Positions 12,360 to 24,560 are shown, counted from the stretch's first letter. The stretch is 64,000 nt of DNA from Zanthoxylum bungeanum (GCA_019454045.1 SKCR01036771.1:1-64000), one strand, 5' to 3'. Notes: a model not told the origin generated them from the sequence alone. A program made the numbers and translations.

Positions 12360-13100
12360 TAAGGAGTATCTTTGTATATTTTTATTTCAAGTTATAATGG
12401 AACGTGAAGAAACCTAACACTATGAGACATAATCACCCCTCAACATGGGAAAGCGATGGATAAGAAGAAAGTAATGATACCTTTAGTAAGACTATTAAAG
12501 GATTTATATTATAAAAGGAAGTGAGGAACTTGAGGTATATTTAAAACCAAGGAAAACAAAAGGTTATTGACTATGGTACAAAGTATAATAGAGATATGAT
12601 AGCTGTAAGGAATCACAGAATCCAAGCGATATCTAAGAGTTGGTAATAACCTAGCCAGAGAAATAAGAGATGAAAATAAGCAATTCATGTAGGACAGCCG
12701 TGGATAGACCTATATTAGCATAAATGCAACTAGATCATTTGAGATTCTACAAGTTGAAGATATTTTCCTGAAGACAAATATAGAATGAATAGTTATCGAA
12801 GAAGTCTTAAGAGAAGTATTAAGCTTTAAAGGAAAGAAAGAAATAAGAAAAAGACAATCATAGAGTGTCAGATAGAAAGAAGTAAACCCTGGATACCAGT
12901 TCAAGAAGAATAAGAGTTCAGACCTTAAGAAATAAAGTTATATCTTGCTACATTTCTATATAAGAATGAAAAGTTCTAAAGAGAACTTCAAGGAATTACA
13001 CTTTCAACTGTGTAAACCAAATAAGGTATATCAGGCCAAGAAATTCCCAGAAGTTGCAGTATCAAGTTTAGTATCAGAAGGATTCGAGAACGAATCCTAT
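12360..13100 (+). mobile_element. Degraded chromovirus-like internal region (right piece of relic P)
   Basis: This continues 1591-2572 after the copia A insertion. No ORF survives. Its end, TTCGAGAACGAATCC (13083-13097), resembles the common 3' end of pol in plant chromoviruses, and the reverse complement appears at 18326-18340 in the minus-strand relative. Confidence 0.6.
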
Positions 13101-13116
13101 TTAAGGGGAGAGAATT
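13101..13116 (+). other. Polypurine tract of chromovirus relic P
   Basis: TTAAGGGGAGAGAATT lies immediately before the LTR. The reverse complement, with a few changes, occurs at 18306-18325. Confidence 0.75.
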
Positions 13117-13526
13117 TATAACGACCAGAAATCTCAATTACTGTTATGTCGTGAGACGAGTGATTACATAATATAAAATTATGGTTGGACACATATACAC
13201 TCCTGAGATGACTTTGGGAATAATCAATAAACTCCTCGAAATTCCGATACGAAATTGTATGATGTTCCATTTTGGATAACCTCTAGTATTTGGGCCATAA
13301 CTTTCCCATAAAAACTCCAATTTTTTTGAATTTTATATCTTCGGAAATGTAGATCAAGACCTACAACTTCCACGTTGAATATTTTTCCAAAATCTAACCA
13401 GAAATAGATCAAAATATAGGTAATAAATCTGGATGAATAGTATTATGGACCCATCTAGAAAAATCTCAAACTTTCTCAAATTTTCTAAACTTTTCTTCAT
13501 TAATACTAATTACAAATAACCCCTAG

Positions 13527-13535
13527 TATAAAAAG
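13527..13535 (+). promoter_or_regulatory. TATA box of relic P LTR
   Basis: TATAAAAAG is followed by GGGG and, about 30 bases on, by the purine-rich transcript start. Confidence 0.6.
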
Positions 13536-14091
13536 GGGGTACTATTCAACAATTCACAAAAAAAAATTAGAAAATAGAAATAATGAAGAAAACGTGAAAG
13601 ATGGAGAGGAGAAAGGAATAAGAAGGAGAAGATATGAAGAATAATGAGAAGAAAGAAAGAACAAGAAAAAAAGGCAAAATACTAATACATCAAGCAAAAA
13701 AAGAGTGTAGCAATCATGAAAAACTTGGAAGATGAAGAAAATCGCAAGAAATGAGATAGGACCAACTTGATCCAAAACTTGGATTGTGAAATTTTATAAG
13801 TTTGATGCCATGTTAGAGTAATTGGCCTGCTAGGGGATGCATTTAATTGGTTAGTAAACAAAGAAATATATGGTATGATGAAATATCCAAAATTTTTGAA
13901 TCATAAGTATTGGATTAAAAAACAAAAATGATTAGATTAAACAGTTATTTGATGATGAGATGGTGGTATAAAATATGTGAAATTGAAGTTTAATGAGATA
14001 GATTGTGTATTGGTTTTGAATGAAGTGTTGGTGATACTATTGGATAAACCAGATGTGTAGAAGTAAGTGTTGGAAAATCTGAAAAATAGCT

Positions 14092-14180
14092 GCGCGTCGC
14101 AACGCGTAAGAGGGTAGCATCGTGACGCGTACTGAAAAGTTCAGGCAGATTCGTTTCTGGAATGCCTGCGTCGCGACGCA
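14092..14180. repeat. CpG palindrome cluster in relic P LTR
   Basis: GCGCGTCGCAACGCGT (14092-14107), GCATCGTGACGCGT (14117-14130) and the perfect 14-bp palindrome TGCGTCGCGACGCA (14167-14180). Variants differ mainly by CG to TG or CA, the expected outcome of cytosine methylation and deamination. Confidence 0.7.
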
Positions 14181-14790
14181 AACTGTAAATTTTCAGGTAT
14201 TCATTTATGCAATTGCGAGCATCACGACACGCAAGGCCTTACGTCAGGACGTGAATACCAAAATTTCTCCAAATTGGTTTTAATTCATTGCAGTTCCACC
14301 CCAGCGTGTTAGAGGCCATCCTAAGGGTCTCGTATCAGTTCGTGTATACGCATTACATCATGATATAAATATGATATGCCTTGAAATAATAAAAGTGCTT
14401 GAGTGGATAAACTTAGTTTAATTCGGAATATGTTCCCCAGCCTACTTTCTAATCAAAGTTATCAATTAAAAGTTATTACAGGAACCATGATCCATTCGAC
14501 AAGCGAAGAAATATAAGCGGGATTCCAAATCAATGAGTGGACACTTTCCTTTTAAGTTGATTGTCATTATGTTATTTTTCATATCAGACTTTTTTTTACG
14601 CACTTAGGGCATTAGCTAGTTTTATCACATTTATTTCATGAAAGAATATGTTTTAAGAAATGTTTAGAATAAGTAATTTTAAAAGCTTGAGATTTATGAT
14701 TTTCGAGGCATAGGGGAAAAACCCACCTCAGTATGTAACTTATCACAGATATGGAGTTGACGGAGAGGATATGTGCACATGTAGAGGACT

Positions 14791-15073
14791 GGGGGGACGG
14801 CTATATGTAATGCCCCTAGATCCTAGTCCAGGACTAGGGATGAAAAATGCCCCTAGATTTTAGATTCAAAGCTTGGAGGGTAGTATAGATCCACACCATC
14901 AGTTCTAGTTCAGTGGCTTGGGGGACGGCGATTCGTAACGCCCCAAGATCACTAGTTTCAGGTCCAGATAATGGCATGCTTTGAGGGACGGCGATATGTA
15001 ACGCCCTAATGTCATGAATTTTCACTCCTGGCTCTAGTTAGGCGTATGTGGGACGGTGATACGTAACGCCCCC
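14791..15073. repeat. Four spaced copies of a GGGACGG...GTAACGCCC element
   Basis: Copies are at 14791-14816, 14920-14944, 14985-15006 and 15050-15073. A weak further copy lies near 14835. The consensus GGACGGCGATACGTAACGCC has partly complementary G-rich and C-rich ends. The intervening sequence differs, so only the element is conserved. The minus-strand LTR has four matching copies at 32314-32515. Confidence 0.75.
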
Positions 15074-15739
15074 ATGCATTAAGTTTTTCAGAAACAGTTT
15101 TTAGAGACAGATATTTCAGAAATAAGTTTTTAGAATAGATCTTTTAAATACAGGTTTTCAGAACCAGATTTTCAAAGACATATTTCTGAAAAGTTTTCCA
15201 GAAAGAAAGTCGGTTTCAAGTAATAGAAGAGATTTCAAAAAAGATAATTTGAGATGAAATTGATTTTAAAACCATGGATTTTCACAAGCACTTTTAGGTC
15301 TACTTTTATATTGTCCACTCACTTAGATTGTTTAAACGATCTAACTCTCCCCACTCCCAGTTTCTCTATTTTACAGGTATTCCCGCAGTACGAGCTCGAG
15401 AGGATGGATACTGATGGCAGTCACTAGAGGATTTAGTCCACCAGATCGAGTCAGAGTTTAGTTCAGACAGTGTCAGAGAATGTCTTGTAGCATATAGTTT
15501 ATTTAGTAAAGAATATGCATATAAGGAGTTATAAGTGTTCATTACTAAAGTTGCGATGTATAGTGAATTTGAGTATTTAGTTTGAAAATCATTATGCATT
15601 CATGAGATTGAGTTAGGCATCGGTCCCGTGCATGAATTTATACATGAGAAGAGTTTAATATTGTTAGAAAGTCAGAGGCTCAGGGGGATAGTACGGCCTA
15701 TTCCCTACCGGTTGTATTTCCCGGATTGAGGATGTTACA

Positions 15740-16071
15740 TCCAAACAGTGAATGGGTCACTGTTTGGGTAGCCCATGAACGGTCCAAGTACTATTGGGGC
15801 TGACTTGGGCAGCCTCCGTGTGTATTGGTTGGTCAGTTCGGGCAAAAATATATTTTATATCATTTTGTGGAAAAAACGTTTTCGTAAAAGTTTCGCAATG
15901 TTTTCTAAATTATTTATATTATTATTTGATAAAAAAAATATAATATGTTTAGCTGAAATATGAATCAATTATTCATATTGGATATTGAATAATTTATTCG
16001 GTAATTTTAAAAATTTTAAAGTTACGATGTCACCAGAATCGCGCCTTCCGCTGCACTTGACCCCAATAAAA
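15740..16071 (+). repeat. 3' end of a Ty3 LTR, family F
   Basis: The sequence from TCCAAACAGTGAATG to CGCCTTCCGCTGCACTTGACC closely matches 53269-53590. It ends next to a PBS, so it is the right part of a 5' LTR interrupted on the left by relic P. Confidence 0.75.
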
Positions 16072-16083
16072 TGGTATCAGAGC
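16072..16083 (+). other. Primer-binding site of family F element
   Basis: TGGTATCAGAGC is a perfect match to the tRNA-iMet complement commonly used by plant LTR elements. Confidence 0.85.
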
Positions 16084-16779
16084 GAGTCTGATCCTACATT
16101 TATTACATTTTTCGTGCTTGATATATGATATTTAATCCAATTTTATTATTTCTACATGCATGTGAAATTAATTTGATTAATTTTGGATTGTTTGACATTA
16201 GGAAAATCCCCATTTAATAAGGCATTAAAGTGACTAGAATTATGAATACTTATCTTGGTCCGCCTTGTCAGTACAGATGCGAATGATTTCCTGATGCAGT
16301 ATTTATATCATGCCAAAGCTATGTAACTATGGCTGATGATAGTTCATTTGCACCGGAAGAATTTATATGATAAGAGACAAATTCAAGTGAAAGTGGAAAT
16401 CTTGAACGTGCCAAAGTTGTCAGGACTACATCGGTAGCTTGAATTTTTCATTGACAATTGAAGCCTTGATACGCCTCATGTGAATGTGCCAAGGCTGTCA
16501 CAATGAGAAACGGTCAGGACCAAAATCTGGAGTCACGGTGAGTGTGATTGACTATGAGTTGGCTACCTGTGAATATATGTAGGCGAGAACGTGCCAAAGC
16601 TGTGAGTCGAAATATATTCATGGGGTCTACTTTCCATTATGGAATTCGATTTAATTATTGAATTCTCATTTTTCGCTGGGGATTACGGTATTACGTAAAG
16701 TAGTGGGAGACATTTCTGGGTTAAAAATCCATAACTAAGACAGTGTGTAATATTATGAAAATTTTCGCTTATGTTTTCC
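16084..16779 (+). mobile_element. Leader / 5' internal region of family F element, truncated
   Basis: No ORF of note. It contains four copies of a GTGCCAAAGCTGT-like word at about 16310, 16404, 16482 and 16587. It is cut at about 16780, where sequence matching the chromovirus LTR begins (ATGCCTCAAGATCATTG). Confidence 0.55.
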
Positions 16780-18305
16780 CCCATGCCTCAAGATCATTGA
16801 AAATTTTCTTTTGAAATCATCTATTTTCTAAATTATTTCTCAAAGCATTCTTCATCAAAAATAAATTTGGCTAACGCCAAAAATATGAAAAAAATAAATC
16901 TGATATTTAAGTACAACATAATATAAAAGATCAACTTAAGGAAAGTGTCCACTCACAGATTTGGAGTCCCGTTAACATAACTTCACTTCACCGAATGAAT
17001 TTTTGGTTCATGCGATAACCTTTATAGGTAGCTAGATTAGAATATGAATCATGGATTGTACTTCGAAATTATCGTCGTTATATGATATCCTACGTTTATG
17101 ACATGATAAATTATGTGTGTATGAGATGATGCAAAACTCTAAGGGTGGCCTTGAACATCTTCGGTTACAATTGGAAGGGTTAAATCTGATTCTATAAATT
17201 GGTCGTGCATCTCGATGCCAGACATTACGCGTCGCGACGGCTATTGGTTCAATCCTGAGGCAGAGCCTTTGCTTGCTCCGCGTCGTGACGCTAAGCTTTG
17301 AGGGTCACGATGTCCACTCAATCAGACCTAGGCAGTGAGCACCTTATGATGACGTGTCATGATACCGGGGTTCGAGAGTAGCGACGCTGGCCTGATTTCA
17401 AGGCCAAAAACCAACTCCTCAAAGACAATGCTCACCAATTCTAATTCCACCACTCTAACACCCTTATATAGGTGCTTTTCCAAACTTCTATATCAACACA
17501 GAAGAAGCATATTCAATTCTCAATTTCTTCATATACCAATTATACACCTCAAAATACAAGAAACATATTCAATCCCTCTTAACACACTCACAAAGACCTT
17601 AATTCATATTAATATTATCATAACAGTCTCCAAAATACATGTAAGCAACAAAATCAAAGCCAATTAGGCAATTATAAATTTTAGGGTTTATAAGGTGTGA
17701 ATTTGGGTTTCATTTTCCTTACTCAAAACTGAAAAATAAGAAGATGAAAATAGAAAGAAAGTTTACCATGCTTGGAAATGTGCTTGGGAGGATCAAATGA
17801 ATTGAGGTTGAAGATAAGAGAATGAGAAGAAATGATTTTTCCTCCCTTCTAAGACTTTCACGTTTCATTGATGAAAGAGAGAGTGAATAGTGTCTAATTT
17901 ATAGACAATGGCTGATTTTTGTGTTATGAGATGAGTGGTTGTGATGGTGCCACATCACTTAAATCTAGGTTATTCTCAAAATCATTGTAGCATTCGTGGA
18001 ATTTGTGTTGTTTGACATATTTTTATTCGAACTTGAAAACATATCCAACGTGGAAGTTGTAGATCTTGGTCTTAGTGTTTTTATGATATAAATTTCATAA
18101 AAATCGAAGATCTTATGAAAATGTTATGGCCCGAATACCATGGGCTGTCCGGAGTGAAACATCGTACCATTTCATATCAAAATTTCGAAGGATTTACTGA
18201 TTCTCTCCAAATTCATTTAATGAGTGTATATGTGTTCAAGCATATTTTATATTATGTAACACTTATCCCATAATATATCAGTAGTCGAGATTATCGATCG
18301 TTACA
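16780..18305 (-). repeat. Truncated 3' LTR of chromovirus-like relic M
   Basis: It matches 32683-34225 at roughly 90 percent by eye in the same minus orientation. It starts (minus strand) at TGTAACGATCG, rc 18305. About 1.1 kb of its distal end is missing, replaced by family F leader. The TATA box lies at 17464-17472 on the minus strand, and CpG palindromes at 17227-17240 and 17280-17291. Confidence 0.8.
17464..17472 (-). promoter_or_regulatory. TATA box, relic M 3' LTR
   Basis: The minus strand reads CCTATATAA, identical to the site at 33365-33373 in the partner LTR. Confidence 0.55.
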
Positions 18306-21300
18306 AATTTTTCCCTCCCCTTAAATAGGATTCGTCCTCGAATCTCTTTTGATGCTAAACTATTTAGGCTCAACTTGGTGTGAAAGTATCTGTCATATGC
18401 TACTTTTATCTTCCTTTACTTTTTTCTAATATTTTGCTCAAGAACTCGATACTATAACTTCTGGGAACTTTTTATCTTGATATACTCTATTCAATTCTTG
18501 TAGACGAATGCTTAATCTTGGGGGTTTGTGTCATATCTCTAACCTTTTCGCAGGGGTGTCACTCTTAGTGAAAGTTATCTTTCATACAATTCTATCCATC
18601 GCTTATTTCATACTATATAACGTCTTGCATGGTGTACTAGAAATACTCAATCCCTCATGATTTGGGCTTAAGTTCTCTTCAAACTGGTATTTGTATCAAT
18701 TGCTCTTTTTTTCTGATACTTTATGACTGTATTTTACTTAATTGCATACTTAAGTTATAAAATCCTTCCTGAATTTAATGCATTCATGCCAATAGGGGCA
18801 TATCCATGACCGTTCCAATTGAATCATTTTTTAGCCTTTATATTTCTTTCCGTGATAATACTAATTCTTGATATCACATAGGGCTTCTCTTACTCCTCCC
18901 TCTTAATGTATCACTACTGTACTTGGTACTTTAACCGATTATTTTACTTCTTCTGACTTCAAGTATAGTTCGAATTTCATCCCTTCTTATCTAGTGCCCA
19001 TTCATTATTGGTGGTGATTATGCTTCCTATCGGACAATCCTTGTTTCTAGTAAAAACAATCACACTTTATACATCCCAATTTCACTTACTCAACCTGAAT
19101 TTGGCATTCATCCTCTTAACTTTACTGTTTAACTATCTCATTTCCTTTCTACTAGCTTTCAATCACTAATGGCTCTGTCTTTTACGTCCTTTTTATCTCT
19201 ACCAATATGTGGGACTTAGTACCTTATACTCAAGCTCTCTATATACCCTAGGTTCATCATCAGAGTTTTCTGATATTCTAACTCCAAGATATTACTCCGT
19301 ACTGTTAATCGTCAACACTAACAACTTGGTTCTGGTCATTGCTTATATACTTCTCGTTTCTTCTCATTTCTTATTTGATGAAATTTTCAATCTTATCTCA
19401 ACACTGAGAAGTTTACTATTCCATAGCACTGCTAAACTTAACTATGGAAAGTTTATTTTAGTACTTGTGTACCTCTGTCATTATTTATTTAATATCTTCT
19501 TTATCCTCGTCTTATTTCGACAGTTATATCTCCTAGTATTCTATTAGTCTTTTATCTTCTTTTCTGCTCTATTCTATACTTGGAACTTCTGAGGTATATG
19601 TTTATGTTTCCTTGTCCAAACGGTATCATCTTTTACATGTCCTTAGTCCTGTCTAGCACCGATTCTTTCGCAATACGTTATTGCTTAACTAATACTTTCT
19701 CCATTAATCATCTCGTGTAGACTATCTTTCTTCTAAATCTTTTACTTACTATCATTTTCTCATTTTACTTCGTTCTTGTAGTATATCTGAAGATTTTTAT
19801 ATCTCGATCTACTTTACTATGTATTCACTTGCTTCCGGGAGTATCTTTGAGGTGAAAACTGAGGCCATTCTTTGCTGCTGCCGTCTATCGAGGGTTGGGA
19901 GAGTGGGGATTGGTTCTGACGCCTTCCTGGTGGTGGTGATCTCATTAGCTACCCATGTTGTGGTTGTTCTTGTTGTTTATCTATAAGCCTAGGACTCTAG
20001 TGTTTACCCATCTGGCGTCGACTCTCGTACTAAAGTTCTTCTACTGGATACTACATGAGTTTCCTTCTTTAACTTCATTCCTGGTTCATTTTCTGACAAT
20101 TGATCATATTACCTCTCATTGTGAACCTCTTTTAGGGTTAAGCTCTTTGAAAACTTTATCATGCTGCCTTCGTAATTCTTCCTACAAATCTTAGTTGCTT
20201 AATTGTCTTAAGTTATTACTCTTCTAGAAAGTTCTACCTCAACTAGGATTGATTAAATTTTCTTTTTACTAATACTTTTGGATCGAATGTTACTTCCTTA
20301 TTAGTTCTTTTTATTCTGATATAAAGGGGCTCTTTATAGATCATATCTCTATTTCTTGTGGTCGTTCTCTGCATTTCTTACTCTGAATCCTTACTTCACT
20401 AAGCCTTTAATTTCTCGAAGGGTTTCCGTTCTACAATAAGGCGGTTTGTTTATTTTAGACCTAGCTAGTCATATAATGAATTTCATTCACTCCATCTCAT
20501 ACAAGATATTACAATCTCACACTTCTTATCTAGGTTTCGTTAAACTCCCTAGTTTGGCTATTTAGTCGTCTCGTGATCTATCCACTTCATCATATATTCT
20601 TCTTTACTTTTTAAACTTTTTGCTGAGTTCTAAGTTGAGGGTCGAGTACATGCATTCCAAAGAGATCTAAAAATACGCATTTCTGTTATTTACTGAAGCT
20701 CAGTGATGGTCTGGTTAGGTGTCTATGTACTTAATAGAGTAGAGCTACTGGAAGGAAGAGTTGTCATTCACTCTGTCGGGACCTGGGTTGATTACTACAT
20801 ATCTTAGGATTCCATACCTTTTGTCACATATTCTGAGGTTTCCACTATCATTTCTATCTTTAAACTATATTATCTATGTTACTATACGTACTGATCTCGT
20901 TTATTACTTTCCTCATCTCCCTTTAATATCTCCATAACTATCTCTTGGCTCTAAACGGTGCTGTTGAGGCTAGTGCCGGTTCATTCTTCTGGGCTTCTTT
21001 CTAAAATTTTACTCTCTGCTCTTGCTATAGGCTATAGTTATACCATTTAATCTTGCTTTCGTAGTAGTACTATTGTTAACTCCTGAATATCTCCAATCCC
21101 ATAAGTTTGTCCTTTTAACATTTCACGAATTTCTATTGGCATTGGTGTGATCTATGGATTCTACTACATTTGTTTTATTCTGTGGACTTCTACTGGTATT
21201 GTAAGCCTTATATTGGCTTGTCTAGATTCTTGAACTATGTTAGGTTCTCTTCTTTCTAACTTTAAAAAATTTCCTTGGACCTTTGCTGGGTGATCTACAT

Positions 21301-21347
21301 TTCAAGGCCTCATGTTTCTGTCATAGGATAAACTCTCGTCGAGCTTC
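18306..21347 (-). mobile_element. Relic M internal region, 3' part, decayed
   Basis: It is preceded by the polypurine tract (rc of 18306-18325) and a pol-end-like TTCGAGGACGAATCC. The rest is T- and C-rich on the plus strand with no long minus-strand frame, consistent with an old Ty3 pol/gag. Frames at 19209-19547 and 19955-20194 on the plus strand are antisense to it. Similar words in opposite orientation occur at 1591-2572 and 12360-13100. No domain can be read with confidence. Confidence 0.5.
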
Positions 21348-21352
21348 CTTAC

Positions 21353-22339
21353 TGTTGGCAGTAAATCCAGTCGTCGGACAATCCGAACACGTACGTACCA
21401 AGTACTATATTTTTACCGATTTACGAGACAATGTTGGCTTCTAGCAAAGCATCATGCCTACCCAATTCTCCAGAAATATTCTTAAAGGAATATATGATCA
21501 ATATCAGGCGTAGTATATGTAGTATTGCGTATTGCGATCCAGTATCTGATGTCACATGCAAGGCCTGGGGCTGGAATAGTGTCTACCCCATACGAAGCAT
21601 ATATCGGATCACAAGCAACTAGTCTCTTTATTATCGGATAATCATGACCTAGTCATATTATCCCGATGGTTGCAACCTTTTAGAGAACCAGTTCTGTATC
21701 CATGCGTGACCATCATCTCCATATGACTGAAGTGATACTTCCGTCTTGACATCACATCCAATACACTACGATTCTCAATAAACCCAATAGAGGCGTACAC
21801 AGAATCTGTTAAAGTCCTGGACGACCAAAACCAAAGCGTATTGATTGTCGCAAATACTAGCGATGCAAGTCTCAGGTTAAGACCAAATACACCTACCCTG
21901 ATGCGGATTCCCATAGACACATAGTCATACTACCAATGGGATTCAGTGGGTTTTATCCAGAGCGAAGCTGTTTTCTGTACCATCGATAAAACACAACCTC
22001 TTATCAGACTTGCATAAGTATCCAATACTTAAATACATAAGAATTATGATGTTACGCTTCCATAACACGCACAAGTGCAATACTACTCTATTCCGCATTA
22101 TCGATGTCCAGTCTCGATAATACTACGACTATGGATATTTAATGATTAAATCTTTATGGATTGATACTGTCTCATATCTTATCAATCCGGAAATAATCAT
22201 AAGGACTTTCATCATTAACACATTTAAGTAATCTAATTACGAAATGATAAAAGGTAATTTCCATTGCTACATAATTAATTTGTACAAAAACACAATGTCT
22301 TTTACAAATAGTGACGCTATGAGTCATAATTGTCCAACA
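21353..22339 (-). repeat. Copia C partial LTR (U3 half), minus orientation
   Basis: The minus-strand reading from 22339 begins TGTTGGACAATTATGAC and proceeds to mid-LTR at TTACTGCCAACA, where it stops at the CTTAC target copy. The outer half of the LTR is missing. A 92-codon minus-strand frame at 21642-21920 is shared with other LTR copies but is not called a gene. Confidence 0.85.
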
Positions 22340-22351
22340 ATCTCCCACTTG
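22340..22351 (-). other. Polypurine tract of copia C
   Basis: The plus strand ATCTCCCACTTG is the reverse complement of CAAGTGGGAGAT, directly adjoining the U3 start. Confidence 0.85.
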
Positions 22352-22353
22352 GC

Positions 22354-22965
22354 CTATAGCCAGTCACTCAAGCATCTAACACCTGAACTATGTAAATATC
22401 GCTCAAACTTCTGCTGAGGAATGGCTTTCGTCAGCGGATCTGCAATATTGTCCTCTGATGTGACCTTCTCGATCTTCACATCGCCACGATGTATGATCTC
22501 ACAAATCAGATGGAAACGTCGAAGAACATGCTTGGATTGTTGATGAGAACGCAGTTCCTTAGCCTGCGCTATAGCCTCATTATTGTCACAATATAATGGA
22601 ACGGGTTCAGCTGCTAACGGAACTACTCCTAATCCAATTAGGAATTTACGGATCCAAACTGGCACTTTTGCTGCTTCAGCTGTAGCAATATACTCCGCTT
22701 CTGTCATTGAATCAGCAACAGTCTCTTGCTTGGAAGATTTCCAGCTCACTGTTCCGTTATTCAAACAAAATATGTACCCGGATTACGACTTATAGTCGTT
22801 TTTTTCGGTTTGGAAACTTACATCGGTATACCCAGTTACCTCAAGTTCTCCATCTCCATAGATTAAGAAAGCATCATTAGTTCGTCTATGATACTTAAGG
22901 ATATTCTTAACCGCCATCCAGTGACCTTCACATGGATCGGCCTGATAGCGACTACACATGCTCAA
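22354..22965 (-). pseudogene. Copia C RNase H domain relic
   Basis: Two minus-strand frames (22783-22965 and 22354-22764) make one copia RNase H. Visible marks are the TGYTD segment (first acidic residue), SSKQETVADSMTEAEY (second acidic region), CDNNEA (third) and the ending EDNIADPLTKAIPQQKF, all typical of Tork/Tnt1-type elements. The break between the frames is a TAA in place of a likely CAA. A TGA upstream near 22980, in place of a likely CGA, separates it from the reverse transcriptase. It would remove the RNA strand during reverse transcription; here it is inactive. Confidence 0.85.
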
Positions 22966-22983
22966 AGCATAGGAGATATTAGG

Positions 22984-23690
22984 TCACGTACATATCATGG
23001 CATACATGATCGATCTGACTGCTGATTCAAATGGTATCTGACTCATACTGTCTCTCTTATATTGAGTTTTAGGACACATCTCCTTAGATAGAGTGACACC
23101 ATGTGACACTGGCAACAGTCCCCTCTTGGACTGATCCATGTTGAATCTCTTCAACACTTTGTCAATGTATGTACTCTGGGAGAATCCAAGCAGCTTTCTA
23201 GATCTATCTCGGTAGATATTTATTCCTAGAAAAAAGGCTGCTTCTCTCAGATCTTTCATGGAGAATTTCAATGAAAGCCAAGCTTTCACCGACATTAACA
23301 TGGGAATGTCATTGCCAATAATCAATCCATCATCAACGTAAAGGATAATGAATGTCAGTGCTCTCCCACTAACCTTCTTATATACACAAGGCTCATCCTC
23401 TCTGTGAACGAAATCATATTCTTTTATGATCACATCAAAGCATTGGTTCCAAGAACGCGATGTTTGCTTCAATCCATAAATGGATCGATTTAACTTATAA
23501 ACCTTGTTTGTAAGTTGCGGCACGAAAAAACCGTCAGGTTGTTGCATATAAACATCCTCCAAAAGGTTTTTGTTAAGAAAAGCAGTTTTGACATCCATCT
23601 GCCATATCTCGTAATCGAAATATGCAGCTATAGCAAGCATTATCCGAATGGATTTAATCATGGCAACGGGTGAGAAAGTTTCATCGTATC
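22984..23690 (-). pseudogene. Copia C reverse transcriptase domain relic
   Basis: This 225-residue frame contains the hallmark copia RT blocks: QMDVKTAFLNKNLLEDVYM (first catalytic Asp), GLKQTSRSWN, and LYVDDG with both catalytic Asp residues kept. The usual Ile after DD is Gly. Upstream, the ETFSPVA block is separated by one missing base near 23687, and downstream a TGA ends the frame. RT would copy element RNA into DNA inside a virus-like particle. The catalytic site is intact in this copy but lost in copies A and B. Confidence 0.88.
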
Positions 23691-23834
23691 GACACCATGT
23701 CGTTGATGATACCCCTTCACTACAAGCCTAGCTTTGTATGTTTGTACGTTGCCATCCATGTCGATCTTCTTCTTGAAGACCCATTTGCATCCAATAGGCT
23801 TTACGCCTTCAGGTGCATCAACCAGTGTCCAAAC

Positions 23835-24560
23835 TTAGTTGGTGTACATGGAATCCATTTCGGACTTCATGTCCTCTTGCCATAAAGCGAAATCGATATC
23901 TTGTATCGCTTCCTCATACGTAGCCGGTTCGTTATCCTCAATGAGATTAATATCTACATGAGGTGAGATCAGAAACCCATACCTCTCAGGTTGTTTCCTA
24001 ACTCTCTCCGACCTACGCGGTCCTTGTGTAATCGAAGATTGTGGTACAGCTTCATCCCTGATGAATTGTTCATGTTCCGTTGAGGATTCAATGCCAGGAA
24101 CAGTATCACTTTGATTTTCATCGAGTTCTACTTTCCTCCAACTTACCACTGCATTTAGGAATTCCTTCTCAATGAAAACCGCATGTAGAGCAACAAATAC
24201 TTTGTTCTCTTGTGGGTGATAGAAGTAATATCCTTTGGTTTCCCTAGGATATCCTACAAATTGGCATTTATCCGATTTGGGTTCAAGTTTGGTACCTTCC
24301 AAACGTTTGACGTATACCCAACATCTCCAAATCTTCAGGAATGAGAAACCCGGTTTCTTTCCTGTCCATATCTCATACCGAGTCTGTTGAATAGACTTTG
24401 AAGGAACCTTATTCAAAATAAGTATTGCACTGTTTAATGCATATCCCCAGAAGAAAATAGGTAGCTCAGTGCGACTCATCATAGACCTTACATGTCTAAT
24501 AAAGTTCGGTTTCTCCGTTCGGACACACCGTTTAATTGCGGTGTTCCTAGAGGAGTCCAC
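23835..24560 (-). pseudogene. Copia C integrase C-terminus and RT linker relic
   Basis: The 241-residue frame starts within the integrase catalytic core, continues through the copia GKKPGFSFLKIWRCWVY block and the CQFVGYPRETKGYYFY (GKGY-like) block, and then an acidic linker. It ends with PATYEEAIQDIDFALWQEDM, the start of the RT region. It stops at MYTN followed by TAA, probably a mutated Gln codon. The DNA just upstream (24560-24660) still encodes the RSDCGGEY segment with the third catalytic residue, out of frame. Confidence 0.85.

Larger units (their letters stand above)
13117..15739 (+). repeat. 3' LTR of chromovirus-like relic P (2623 bp)
   Basis: It begins TATAACGACC (TG mutated to TA) and ends GAGGATGTTACA. 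It is exactly the length of the minus-strand LTR at 31603-34225, though moderately diverged. Inside are a TATA box at 13527, a purine-rich tract at 13556-13780, CpG palindromes at 14092-14180 and a set of spaced hairpin-like repeats at 14791-15073. Its right flank starts TCCAA inside a family F LTR (compare 53269-53273), so relic P inserted into that older element. Confidence 0.85.

Noticed and set aside
13554..13775. Minus-strand Phe/Ser-rich frame
   Set aside because: It is antisense to a purine-rich LTR tract, low complexity.
16072..16083. tRNA gene
   Set aside because: TGGTATCAGAGC here and elsewhere is only the tRNA-complementary primer site. No cloverleaf surrounds it.
19209..20194. 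Plus-strand frames of 112 and 79 codons
   Set aside because: They are antisense to the decayed chromovirus relic, with no homology recognised.
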